Of a stretch of DNA of 64,000 nucleotides, positions 37,998 through 45,778 are shown piece after piece. Within the stretch, counting starts at the first letter, position 1; the number at the start of each line of letters is the position of its first letter. Location: the NCBI RefSeq assembly GCF_903645285.1, contig NZ_CAHJXN010000004.1, positions 405,049 through 469,048 of the forward strand, written 5' to 3'. This DNA comes from Streptococcus thalassemiae (GTDB lineage Bacteria > Bacillota > Bacilli > Lactobacillales > Streptococcaceae). A model generated the notes under the pieces. The model searched no databases. It was not told where the DNA came from and worked only from the letters and a program-made list of their open reading frames with translations. The translations under genes were made by a program, and so were the position numbers.

Positions 37998-38615
37998 CAC
38001 GGTCAGAAAAGTCTCTATCGTGCCATTTTCATACATGATGTATAGTCCAAGTAGAATGAATACTAAGGGCACAATGATTCGCTCGTATTTTTCAATTGTC
38101 TCGAATATTAAGGGAATAGAGGATAACACCCGACTAATCTCGCATAAGATAATTATGCCGATTACAAACACAAGCAAGGCCACGAGGGTCTGTGACCAAT
38201 CTAACGAAGCAAAATAAGGTATATAGATACCTAAATTATCTCCGCCAGACGCAATTGTTAGCAATGTAACTGTCCAAAACAGTTGATTTGCCTTGCTTTG
38301 TTCTAATCTTTCAATAATTTCTTCCTCTTCTTCCTCTTCTTCCTCACCTTCTCCAACAATTGCAAAGCGAATCCCTAAATAGATAGGGATTAAACCAAGC
38401 AATCCAACCATCCATTCTTCAGGCACGAAATTAACGACATAAGCAGCAACTAAACTCGCCCCTACAAGTAAGCCTGTGCCTAGATATTGCCCCGCATAAA
38501 TATGCCATTTTTGTTTATTCTGTGATAGCTGTGCAAATAAAATAAATAAAATAATTAAATAATCGATACTGGTGGAAATATAAACACCAATAGCAGATAT
38601 GATTGTCTGTCCCAT
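37995..38615 (-). CDS. cadD: CadD family cadmium resistance transporter
   Basis: A 206-residue membrane protein with about six membrane segments in two halves. N-terminal AIGVYISTSIDYLIILFILF and the C-terminal ASGGDNLGIYIPYFA repeat carry the membrane Asp residues typical of CadD/LysE-like exporters. A cytosolic loop holds nine Glu in a row (near residues 92-100) that could sample metal. CadD proteins confer cadmium (and sometimes zinc) resistance. It has a strong AGGAGG site, an upstream 24-codon leader peptide and an operator-like promoter. Flanking direct repeats suggest it was acquired as a unit. Confidence 0.88.
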   Translation of the reverse strand: MGQTIISAIGVYISTSIDYLIILFILFAQLSQNKQKWHIYAGQYLGTGLLVGASLVAAYVVNFVPEEWMVGLLGLIPIYLGIRFAIVGEGEEEEEEEEEIIERLEQSKANQLFWTVTLLTIASGGDNLGIYIPYFASLDWSQTLVALLVFVIGIIILCEISRVLSSIPLIFETIEKYERIIVPLVFILLGLYIMYENGTIETFLTV

Positions 38616-38645
38616 AAAAAACCTCCTGTATTGGTCAGTAATAAA

Positions 38646-38720
38646 TCAGCAGATTTTAGGAGAGCACAGACACATTAATTTAGCTATCGCTAGTGGGTAA
38701 TTTCGAACATAGGAAAGCAT
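38646..38720 (-). CDS. Leader peptide upstream of cadD, Cys-rich tail
   Basis: A 24-residue ORF with a very strong GAGGAGGAG ribosome site (38725-38733) and an ATG start. It begins MLSYVRNYPLAIAK and ends MCLCSPKIC, so three Cys lie in the last eight residues. It stops 30 bases before the cadD ATG and shares its only visible promoter. The position and Cys tail suggest a regulatory leader that reports Cys/metal status during translation, or a small metal-binding peptide. No family is recognised. Confidence 0.6.
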   Translation of the reverse strand: MLSYVRNYPLAIAKLMCLCSPKIC

Positions 38721-38784
38721 TTTACTCCTCCTCAAAACGTAGTTACAAAGTAATTTCTAACTGGAATTCGGTGACTACTTCCAT

Positions 38785-38820
38785 GTAAAGTATAACATAC
38801 TATACTTTACTTCGTAAAGT
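38785..38820 (-). promoter_or_regulatory. cadD promoter with double operator-like palindromes
   Basis: Minus strand: -35 TTTACG (38813-38818), 18-base spacer, -10 TATACT (38789-38794). GTAAAGTATA-n6-TATACTTTAC spans 38785-38810 and ACTTTAC-TTC-GTAAAGT spans 38804-38820, sharing an arm. These would let a repressor cover the whole promoter. No ArsR/CadC-type regulator gene is in the window. Confidence 0.65.
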
Positions 38821-38847
38821 GTGGGCTCTCCGAGGGGGCTTGCAGAC

Positions 38848-38876
38848 AGCTACTCGGCTTTTCAAGCCGAGTAGCT
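38848..38876. terminator. Perfect 13-bp hairpin upstream of the cadD promoter
   Basis: AGCTACTCGGCTT-TTC-AAGCCGAGTAGCT. There is no T-run, so it is not a convincing terminator on either strand; it could be a protein site or an old element end. The interval 38721-39291 holds this hairpin, the cadD promoter, the right island repeat and the rpsO terminator, and no gene that I can support. Confidence 0.4.
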
Positions 38877-38955
38877 ACGCACCCTTATGGTGTAATTAGC
38901 TGATACCATTTGAGGTTTTTGTAGTCTCCAAAATTGTGACCGATAAAACCTCAAT

Positions 38956-39016
38956 AAAAAAGCCCTCTGAAGTCAGAGAGCTGATTTGAGCCCGGGCTAA
39001 AATCCTAGTGAAAAAG
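38956..39016. repeat. Right direct repeat of the cadD island
   Basis: AAAAAGCCCTCTGAAGTCAGAGAG, then TTTGAGCCCGGGCTAAAATC and CTAGTGAA. Same order of blocks as 37929-37997 with scattered changes. The minus-strand hairpin CTCTCTGACTTCAGAGGG plus T-run is terminator-like. Confidence 0.7.
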
Positions 39017-39162
39017 ATGAAACTCCTTGTGTTCATCGAACACTGTGTCATTTCCCTATTTTCATACGGATTTCTTATGCCCTTAGCATCATAATTCTTG
39101 CTGGATAAACCGTTTATAGACTAGGCGGTAAGCCGAAGATTGTACAAAATTTTTAGTGAAAC

Positions 39163-39188
39163 AAAAAATCTCCCCGAAGAGAGATCAT
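39163..39188 (-). terminator. Terminator of rpsO
   Basis: Minus strand ATCTCTC-TTC-GGGGAGAT followed by TTTTTG. Confidence 0.85.
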
Positions 39189-39291
39189 TCTGGTTTATTT
39201 TACCTTACAGTGCTAGGAACCGTAACCGAAGATTATACTTGAGTATATCGAGGTAAGGTGACAACGCAATGTAAGTGGAAAATAAAGCAGA

Positions 39292-39561
39292 TTAGCGACG
39301 AAGTCCTAGAGAGTTGATCAACTCACGGTAACGGTTAACGTCGTTTTTACGCAAGTATGCAAGCAAGTTACGACGGCGACCGATTTTTTTCATCAATCCA
39401 CGGTAAGTAGCGTGGTCTTTTTTGTGTTGTTTGATGTGTTCGTTAAGGTGGTTGATTTCCCAAGTAAGGACAGCAACTTGAACCTCTACTGAACCTGTAT
39501 CACCTTCGTGACGTGCATATTGTGCGATGATTTCATTTTTTTTCTCTTTTGAGATTGCCAT
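39292..39561 (-). CDS. rpsO: 30S ribosomal protein S15
   Basis: An 89-residue S15, which binds 16S rRNA helix 22 and starts the central domain. [33 protein letters not shown] and the C-terminal [18 protein letters not shown] are diagnostic. S15 often represses its own mRNA through a structured leader; the 100-base upstream region is GC-poor and I do not see an obvious S15 binding element. AGGAG site before the ATG. Confidence 0.97.
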   Translation of the reverse strand: MAISKEKKNEIIAQYARHEGDTGSVEVQVAVLTWEINHLNEHIKQHKKDHATYRGLMKKIGRRRNLLAYLRKNDVNRYRELINSLGLRR

Positions 39562-39763
39562 GATGTTTCTCCTTTTTATTTGGCTTCATCCGAGTGACAG
39601 GTTGGCATGCCTGTAACCAAGAAGAAGTTATTTGTCTTTACGACAATCCCTATTCTACCAATAACTAACTTCTTTGTCAACAGATTTACTTTCTTGTTTT
39701 AAACATGCTATAATAATCATAGCAAGAAATCCAAGTTATCTGTTTTTAAACGAGGTGATTATC

Positions 39764-40108
39764 ATGCCTAGATTCTATTCCCATGTCCCCTACTATTTGG
39801 TCGTATTTTTCTTTTATTGGCCATTTTATGAGTTGTTATCACTAATCATTTCTGACCCCCTTTTGCTCAAGAGTCTCTACGTAAATAATATTCTCTTCTT
39901 TACACCTCTGGTAATCTTGATTATATCGCTACTCTATAGCTACCGTTTACGTTTCTCACTTTGGTGGTTAATTGGTAACGGACTGCTCTTTTGCTTTACT
40001 ATCATAACTTTTGGTGAGTTTATACTAATTTACTTGCTAATCTATGAAACCTTGGCTCTGGTGGGCATGGCTTCCGGTATTGGCATCAAGCATATTCTAC
40101 AAAAATGA
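39764..40108 (+). CDS. Small multi-pass membrane protein
   Basis: A 114-residue protein from ATG 39764 (GAGGTGA site), mostly hydrophobic, with three or four membrane segments and no charged catalytic motif. It starts MPRFYSHVPYYLVVFFFYW. I do not recognise a family. It stands alone between rpsO and the thrS leader with an extended -10 (TGCTATAAT) near 39710. Confidence 0.72.
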   Translation: MPRFYSHVPYYLVVFFFYWPFYELLSLIISDPLLLKSLYVNNILFFTPLVILIISLLYSYRLRFSLWWLIGNGLLFCFTIITFGEFILIYLLIYETLALVGMASGIGIKHILQK

Positions 40109-40133
40109 AAAACAAAAAACTTTCACAAAATCC

Positions 40134-40161
40134 TTGAAAAATCTCACAATCATGCTATAAT
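40134..40161 (+). promoter_or_regulatory. Promoter of the thrS T-box transcript
   Basis: -35 TTGAAA (40134-40139), 16-base spacer, -10 TATAAT (40156-40161). Confidence 0.75.
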
Positions 40162-40164
40162 AAT

Positions 40165-40382
40165 CCATAGAGACAAGTCACTTAGTCCCTTTATACTAGA
40201 GAGTGCGTGGTTGCTGGAAACGCATAGGAGGCCTAAACTGATACTACTCTTGAGTTTTTATGCAAACATAAGACGGTGGCCACGTTAGAGCCAATCAGAG
40301 GTGTCCCTCTTTTTTGAGGAACATAAATGAAGGTGGAACCACGTTGCGACGTCCTTTTGAGGATGTCGCTTTTTGTTTTTCT
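40165..40382 (+). promoter_or_regulatory. T-box riboswitch of thrS
   Basis: A structured leader with the invariant T-box AAGGTGGAACCACG at 40330-40343, followed by the terminator hairpin GCGACGTCC-TTTTGA-GGATGTCGC and a T-run (40346-40380). Stem I spans roughly 40168-40280 with the GGTTGCTGGAAACGC apical part. Uncharged tRNA-Thr would stabilise the antiterminator. The specifier codon is probably ACT in GATACTACTC, but I cannot fix it without folding. Confidence 0.9.
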
Positions 40383-40458
40383 AGCTTTCACAATCCTCTG
40401 TCCCTGTTTTCAGAATAGGGTTAACACATTCGTCAATAATATAAGTAAGGAGAACATC

Positions 40459-42402
40459 ATGATTAACATTACTTTCCCAGATGGCGCTGTTCGTGAATTC
40501 GAATCTGGCGTTACAACTTTTGAAATTGCCCAATCTATCAGCAATTCTCTAGCTAAAAAGGCCTTGGCTGGTAAATTCAACGGCAAACTCATCGACACTA
40601 CTCGTGCTATCACTGAAGATGGAAGCATCGAAATTGTGACACCTGATCACGAAGATGCCCTTCCAATCTTGCGTCACTCAGCTGCTCACTTGTTCGCCCA
40701 AGCAGCTCGTCGTCTTTTCCCAGACATTCACTTGGGAGTTGGTCCAGCCATCGAAGATGGTTTCTACTACGATACTGACAACACAGCTGGTCAAATCTCT
40801 AACGAAGACCTTCCTCGTATCGAAGAAGAAATGCAAAAAATTGTCAAAGAAAACTTCCCATCAATCCGTGAAGAAGTTACTAAAGACGAGGCACGTGAAA
40901 TCTTCAAGAACGACCCTTACAAGTTGGAATTGATTGAAGAACACTCTGAAGACGAAGGCGGTTTGACCATCTACCGTCAGGGTGAATATGTAGACCTTTG
41001 CCGTGGCCCTCACGTCCCATCAACAGGCCGTATCCAAATCTTCCACCTTCTCCATGTAGCAGGTGCTTACTGGCGTGGAAACAGCGACAACGCTATGATG
41101 CAACGTATCTATGGTACAGCTTGGTTTGACAAGAAAGACTTGAAAAACTACCTCCAAATGCGTGAAGAAGCTAAGGAACGTGACCACCGTAAACTTGGTA
41201 AAGAGCTTGACCTCTTCATGATTTCTCAAGAAGTTGGTCAAGGTTTGCCATTCTGGTTGCCAAATGGTGCGACTATTCGTCGTGAGTTGGAACGCTATAT
41301 CGTTGACAAGGAGTTGGCTTCTGGCTATCAACACGTTTACACTCCACCACTTGCTTCTGTTGAGCTTTATAAGACTTCTGGTCACTGGGATCATTACCAA
41401 GAAGACATGTTCCCAACTATGGACATGGGTGACGGGGAAGAATTTGTCCTTCGTCCAATGAACTGTCCGCACCACATCCAAGTCTTCAAACACCATGTTC
41501 ACTCTTACCGTGAGTTGCCAATCCGTATCGCTGAAATCGGTATGATGCACCGCTATGAAAAATCTGGTGCCCTGACTGGTCTTCAACGTGTACGTGAAAT
41601 GTCTCTTAACGACGGTCACCTCTTCGTTACTCCAGAACAAATCCAAGAAGAATTCCAACGTGCCCTTCAGTTGATTATCGATGTTTATGAAGACTTCAAC
41701 TTGAATGAATACCGCTTCCGCCTCTCTCTTCGTGACCCTCAAGATACTCATAAGTACTTTGATAACGATGAGATGTGGGAAAATGCTCAAACCATGCTTC
41801 GTGCAGCCCTTGACGAAATGGGTGTTGACTACTTTGAAGCCGAAGGTGAAGCAGCCTTCTACGGTCCAAAATTAGATATTCAAGTTAAGACCGCTCTTGG
41901 AAAAGAAGAAACTCTTTCTACTATCCAACTTGACTTCTTGCTTCCAGAACGCTTCGACCTTAAATACATCGGAGCTGATGGTGAAGAGCACCGTCCAGTT
42001 ATGATCCACCGTGGAGTTATCTCAACTATGGAACGCTTCACAGCTATCTTGATTGAGAACTACAAGGGTGCCTTCCCAACATGGCTTGCACCACACCAAG
42101 TAACCCTCATCCCAGTATCTAACGAAAAACACGTGGACTACGCATGGGAAGTGGCGAAAAAACTCCGTGACCGCGGTGTCCGTGCAGACGTAGATGAGCG
42201 CAATGAAAAAATGCAGTTCAAGATCCGTGCTTCACAAACCAGCAAGATTCCTTACCAATTGATTGTTGGAGACAAGGAAATGGAAGACGAAACAGTCAAC
42301 GTTCGTCGTTACGGACAAAAAGAAACACAAACTGTCTCAGTAGATGATTTTGTTCAAGCTATCCTAGCTGATATTGCCAACAAATCACGCGTTGAGAAAT
42401 AA
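40459..42402 (+). CDS. thrS: Threonyl-tRNA synthetase
   Basis: A 647-residue class II synthetase starting MINITFPDG at ATG 40459 with an AAGGAGA site. Domains in order: TGS (about 1-62), editing domain with [15 protein letters not shown] (the HxxxH zinc-like site), catalytic core with motif 2 [18 protein letters not shown], zinc-binding Cys in PMNCPHH and His residues, motif 3 [11 protein letters not shown], and C-terminal anticodon-binding domain. Any start upstream would lie in the T-box. Controlled by the T-box. A bidirectional terminator follows. Confidence 0.97.
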   Translation: MINITFPDGAVREFESGVTTFEIAQSISNSLAKKALAGKFNGKLIDTTRAITEDGSIEIVTPDHEDALPILRHSAAHLFAQAARRLFPDIHLGVGPAIEDGFYYDTDNTAGQISNEDLPRIEEEMQKIVKENFPSIREEVTKDEAREIFKNDPYKLELIEEHSEDEGGLTIYRQGEYVDLCRGPHVPSTGRIQIFHLLHVAGAYWRGNSDNAMMQRIYGTAWFDKKDLKNYLQMREEAKERDHRKLGKELDLFMISQEVGQGLPFWLPNGATIRRELERYIVDKELASGYQHVYTPPLASVELYKTSGHWDHYQEDMFPTMDMGDGEEFVLRPMNCPHHIQVFKHHVHSYRELPIRIAEIGMMHRYEKSGALTGLQRVREMSLNDGHLFVTPEQIQEEFQRALQLIIDVYEDFNLNEYRFRLSLRDPQDTHKYFDNDEMWENAQTMLRAALDEMGVDYFEAEGEAAFYGPKLDIQVKTALGKEETLSTIQLDFLLPERFDLKYIGADGEEHRPVMIHRGVISTMERFTAILIENYKGAFPTWLAPHQVTLIPVSNEKHVDYAWEVAKKLRDRGVRADVDERNEKMQFKIRASQTSKIPYQLIVGDKEMEDETVNVRRYGQKETQTVSVDDFVQAILADIANKSRVEK

Positions 42403-42430
42403 GAACCTAGTAAAAAGTCCTTAAAATCAG

Positions 42431-42475
42431 AAAAACGCATAATATCAGGTGTTGAACCTTGATACTATGCGTTTT
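42431..42475. terminator. Bidirectional terminator, family member 2
   Basis: AAAACGCATAATATCAGGT pairs with ACCTTGATACTATGCGTTTT between convergent thrS and the ABC exporter gene. Confidence 0.85.
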
Positions 42476-42491
42476 ATTCTTTATAATTTAG

Positions 42492-44003
42492 CTATTTCAA
42501 AATTACAAGTTCTCCATTCTTAATTTCCCAAACTTGGTCAAACTTACTTAATAATTCGTTTTGGCGATGTAAAGTAACAATGACGGCACTTGGTAGTTCC
42601 AGAACTCTTTCCAATTCCATTTTAAACTGATTAGTATCCAAGGCAGAGAAAGGTTCATCTAGGATAAGCAATGGATTTTTACGATTTTTCTCACGATTTA
42701 AATACATTCGTTGTTGCTGACCACCTGACAGGGATTGTGGTGGAATTTTTTCAAAATCTTCTTCTCTAAATTTTTCATTGAAACTATTGAATAGCGTTAC
42801 ATTATTTTCATAACTCGAAATAAATGTATGTTCTTGTTGCAGAATCATACCGAATCTTCCCCAAAGATGGTCCAAAACAAGCCCATCTAGCACAATTTGT
42901 CCGTCAAAATCTTCATCTGTTCCATTTAAAATGTTGAGAAGACTACTTTTTCCAGACCCATTCTTACCAATAAGCGCAATTTTATCCCCTTTTTGAATCG
43001 TAGCTGAAGTAATTATCAATTTTGATTCTCCCAGTTGTTTGGAAATGTTTTTCAAAGTAATCGTATCAAAAGAATGTTGAGGTGCTTGAACTGAAACGGG
43101 TCTCCCAACAATGTTTTGAAAACTCTTGATTACAGGCTTTACGGACTCTAACATTTGTAAATCATAAAGGATTTCCTGTATTGGTTCAGAAAAAGCATTA
43201 ATATATCCGAAACTCGCCACCACCTCAGGAATACCGAGTTGCTGGTGAGATAGAGAGTAGGCTAAATAAATAAACAGAACAAGACTAATGAATTCAAAAG
43301 AAACACCTGTCAATAAGATGCCTGTAATTTTTGTCAAACCATACTTAAAATACTTATCCTGCAAATTCTTTAGAGAACTCTTTTGTTGATTCAAAAAATG
43401 CGACATAGTTAGTTTATTTACCAAATGATGTCCCATGAGCAAATCCTCCAAAGTTCGATAGTAATCTCCTTGTTTTTTCAAGTAAACCTGTCTACGATTA
43501 GCGGTCAACTTCCCAACGATTTTAGGAATTTGAATACTAATTCCAGTAGAAAAGATTAAAATCAGTGATACAATAGGATTAATTGTTCTGCTAATAATGA
43601 AAGCGTAAATGATGATACGTAAAATTTGTTTGATAAAACTCATCAATGGAGGAAGGTAATCCTTTTCCAACGAATCTAGGTCATTAGATTGATAGGAAAT
43701 ATACTCTGCTACTGTTTTCTGCTTAAAATCGTGGTGACTGAGTCCCAGAAGTGAACGAAACCACTCATTTTTCAAAGTAGTCGAAAAGATAATCCCCTGC
43801 TTCCAATCAAGTATCATTTGGATATAGTTACAACTCAAATAGCCTGCCACTGACATAGAGTAACCATATAGAGCTACTTGATAATCCCCTTTGATTAATG
43901 CCTGCGTGAAATACGGTAACAAAGCTGTGCAGATATTCGATACTACACCAAAAAGAAAATTAAAGAAGAGATACCATCTAATAGTTTTAAGATATGGTAG
44001 CAT
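42492..44003 (-). CDS. ABC exporter with fused membrane and ATPase domains
   Basis: A 503-residue half-transporter: a six-helix membrane domain (about 1-285) and a C-terminal ATPase with Walker A GKNGSGKSS, signature QSLSGGQQQR, Walker B LLILDEP and switch His in TLHRQN. It belongs to the peptide/lipid exporter type; there is no N-terminal C39 protease domain. RBS AAGGAG. Its first 17 bases overlap the end of the upstream SPASM-like reading frame, as in a biosynthetic operon. It probably exported the product of the ruined cluster upstream (43987-44354) or gives immunity to it. I recall no such gene beside thrS in common pneumococcal genomes. Confidence 0.85.
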   Translation of the reverse strand: MLPYLKTIRWYLFFNFLFGVVSNICTALLPYFTQALIKGDYQVALYGYSMSVAGYLSCNYIQMILDWKQGIIFSTTLKNEWFRSLLGLSHHDFKQKTVAEYISYQSNDLDSLEKDYLPPLMSFIKQILRIIIYAFIISRTINPIVSLILIFSTGISIQIPKIVGKLTANRRQVYLKKQGDYYRTLEDLLMGHHLVNKLTMSHFLNQQKSSLKNLQDKYFKYGLTKITGILLTGVSFEFISLVLFIYLAYSLSHQQLGIPEVVASFGYINAFSEPIQEILYDLQMLESVKPVIKSFQNIVGRPVSVQAPQHSFDTITLKNISKQLGESKLIITSATIQKGDKIALIGKNGSGKSSLLNILNGTDEDFDGQIVLDGLVLDHLWGRFGMILQQEHTFISSYENNVTLFNSFNEKFREEDFEKIPPQSLSGGQQQRMYLNREKNRKNPLLILDEPFSALDTNQFKMELERVLELPSAVIVTLHRQNELLSKFDQVWEIKNGELVILK

Positions 44004-44265
44004 ATACGATACTCCTTGCTAATGCGTTTTTTTTACATATCGCAGAACAATCTCTACTATTCCCTATTTCAGATAGTGCGATACTCGGACATTGAGTGCA
44101 ATAATTGTAAATCACACAAGTACTGCCGTTTTTACTATCATTCAAAATATAATTTGCTATTTTGTAAAATATAGGTCTATCCCATGTTTCTTTGATAGAT
44201 GTAAAATGAATATTTCCAATACTTCTATTGAAAGTAAGCTTTTTCAGTTTTTCTAACGATTTAGG
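43987..44265 (-). pseudogene. C-terminal remnant of a probable radical-SAM/SPASM peptide maturase
   Basis: A 92-codon open frame without a start codon. It begins PKSLEKLKKL and ends ARSIVYATIS. GNIHFTSIKETWDRPIFYKI is the type of segment that precedes the SPASM cysteines in radical SAM maturases (GNI...SIKEIW). It is followed by five Cys in the spacing C-x5-C-x2-C-x13-C-x3-C (STCVIYNYC, CTQCPSIA, RDCSAICKK), fitting an auxiliary iron-sulfur cluster domain. The N-terminal SAM domain is absent; its place is taken by an HTH gene start joined in another frame. It overlaps the ABC exporter start. Alternative: a small Cys-rich protein using a rare start. Confidence 0.5.
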
Positions 44266-44354
44266 CTATTTCGTGACACACCCACAATCCGTGAAAATTC
44301 TGGTTATATCAGATTATGTGATTTTCGTAAGAATTTTATATTGTCTCCAATCAT
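44256..44354 (-). pseudogene. Truncated PezA-like HTH regulator with nonsense codon
   Basis: Starts MIGDNIKFLRKSHNLI at ATG 44354 with an AAAGGAGA site, then TAA at codon 17, then continues in frame as PEFSRIVGVSRNSLNR before a TAG at 44253. Ignoring the stop it matches the N-terminal helix-turn-helix of PezA-type XRE regulators (MIGxNIKxLRKxHxLTQPEFARIxGISRNSLSRYENG as I recall), where codon 17 is Gln. The rest of the gene is missing; the sequence passes directly into the SPASM-like remnant in another frame, indicating a deletion. A palindrome upstream is a candidate operator. Confidence 0.65.
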
Positions 44355-44370
44355 GGCAGTCTCCTTTTAC

Positions 44371-44389
44371 TTGATAAAACTATTATCAA
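44371..44389 (-). promoter_or_regulatory. Palindromic operator before the HTH remnant
   Basis: TTGATAA-AACTA-TTATCAA, immediately upstream of the ribosome site of the truncated regulator; a likely autoregulatory site. Confidence 0.5.
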
Positions 44390-44405
44390 CATTTAGAAAT
44401 TAAAA

Positions 44406-44692
44406 ACTGGTTCAAAATCAATAGAATGTGTGTATTCGATACATTCAATAAATTCTTGGAAACAGTTCTACACCAGTTACACAAATCTATATACACCTAT
44501 CTCATTCAAAATAAAAAGAAAGCTGCAGTTCTTTTAATCCTGTATCAACGATTCATTCTGAAATCGAATAGGAGACATTTCCCAAGTCTACAATTCACTT
44601 CATCTCAAATTAATTTTTGTAATTCACCCTTAGTTTATAGATTTTATACTCAACAAAAGTATAAAGCATACAAAACTTCACTTTGAACCAGT
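44406..44692. other. AT-rich segment bounded by an 11-base inverted repeat
   Basis: ACTGGTTCAAA at 44406-44416 is inverted at 44682-44692. The 44390-44770 interval has many stops in all frames. On the minus strand, broken stretches such as MSPIRFQNESLIQD and NCFQEFIECIEYTHSIDF look like decayed coding sequence, but I cannot assign them. A plus-strand 86-codon frame here is not convincing. Confidence 0.4.
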
Positions 44693-44803
44693 ATTTATAC
44701 TATATTCCGTATTAAAAATTCTATTATTGGTTTTGTAAAAAACAGTCTTCAAATATCCTGAAATATAGCAAAAAGAGATTGGGTAAAAACTCATTGTCTC
44801 TTC

Positions 44804-45778
44804 TCACTCAATTATCAGATTTATATCGGAAAACTTAATTCTTACTATCGTTCCTTTTCCGACCTCAGACGCGATGCGAATCTGGTGACCCAGTTCTTCA
44901 GAAATTTTCTTAGATAGGTAGAGGCCAAGTCCAGATGACTGCTGGGTTAGGCGTCCATTATACCCTGAAAAGCCACGTTCAAAGACTCGGAGGACATCAC
45001 TGTTTTTTATCCCGATTCCCGTATCCTTGATACAAAGCTCTTGCCCGTCCATATAAATCTCCAGACCACCTTCCTTAGTGTACTTGAGACTATTTGAGAT
45101 GATTTGTTCAATGACCACTAGCAGCCACTTTTTATCCGTCACGATTTCTTTATCAAGGTCATGTAGATTGACATTTAAGCCTTTTTGAATAAAGAAAAGA
45201 GCATATTTACGAAGTGTTTCCTTGACCAAGTCCTCGATTTGAACCTGCTTTAAGACCAAATCATCATGGAAACTTTCTAAACGCAGGTACTGTAAAACTA
45301 GATTGGTATAGGAATCAATCTTGAAAATTTCCTGTTCTAATTGCTGCTTCAGTTGGCGATCGACCACTTCTCCAACTAAGAGTTGACTGGCTGCAATGGG
45401 GGTCTTAATCTGATGGACCCACAAGGTATAGTAATCCAGCAAATCAGTCAGTTTTCTTTCTGAATCTGACCTCTGCTGATAGAGTTCCATCTCACGCGCT
45501 TCTAATTTTTCAGCCAAAACTCTTTCCAAAGGAGATTCGGCTTCCCTCTCTCCATAGAGAATTTCCTGGCGATAGACCTGCATTTCTACCAATATGTCCC
45601 AAGTGAAAAATAAGATGGTTACAAAGCAACACAAGAGAAAAAAATAGAGAAAGTAAATTCCTAAACTGGCAAATAAAAACTGAAAGAGTAAGACCAGAAA
45701 CGTCAAAGAAAGCAGATAGACAAACAGACGACTACGGGAGCGCAGATAGGCTAGAAAAAATTGTTTCCAATCAAGCAT
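44804..45778 (-). CDS. BceS-like intramembrane-sensing histidine kinase
   Basis: A 324-residue kinase with two membrane helices (about 18-37 and 40-60) and almost no extracellular loop, the hallmark of intramembrane-sensing kinases that work with ABC transporters. Phosphorylated His122 in YYTLWVHQIKTPIAAS, N box NSLKYT, G1 DTGIGI and G2 SSGLGLYLSKKI. Overlaps the response regulator gene by 8 bases. In pneumococcus the pair next to thrS is, as I recall, TCS01, linked to bacitracin-type antibiotic response. Confidence 0.9.
   Translation of the reverse strand: MLDWKQFFLAYLRSRSRLFVYLLSLTFLVLLFQFLFASLGIYFLYFFLLCCFVTILFFTWDILVEMQVYRQEILYGEREAESPLERVLAEKLEAREMELYQQRSDSERKLTDLLDYYTLWVHQIKTPIAASQLLVGEVVDRQLKQQLEQEIFKIDSYTNLVLQYLRLESFHDDLVLKQVQIEDLVKETLRKYALFFIQKGLNVNLHDLDKEIVTDKKWLLVVIEQIISNSLKYTKEGGLEIYMDGQELCIKDTGIGIKNSDVLRVFERGFSGYNGRLTQQSSGLGLYLSKKISEELGHQIRIASEVGKGTIVRIKFSDINLIIE

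Noticed and set aside
40327..40458. N-terminal extension of thrS beginning MKVEPRCDV
   Set aside because: This sequence is the T-box and its terminator; the real start with AAGGAGA is ATG 40459.
41020..41790. 256-codon minus-strand open frame opposite thrS
   Set aside because: It is antisense to a highly conserved synthetase, has no ribosome site and no family features; it is a by-product of thrS codon bias.
44426..44686. 86-codon plus-strand open frame MCVFDTFNKF
   Set aside because: No ribosome site, unusual composition, and it lies within an AT-rich repeat-bounded segment; more likely chance.
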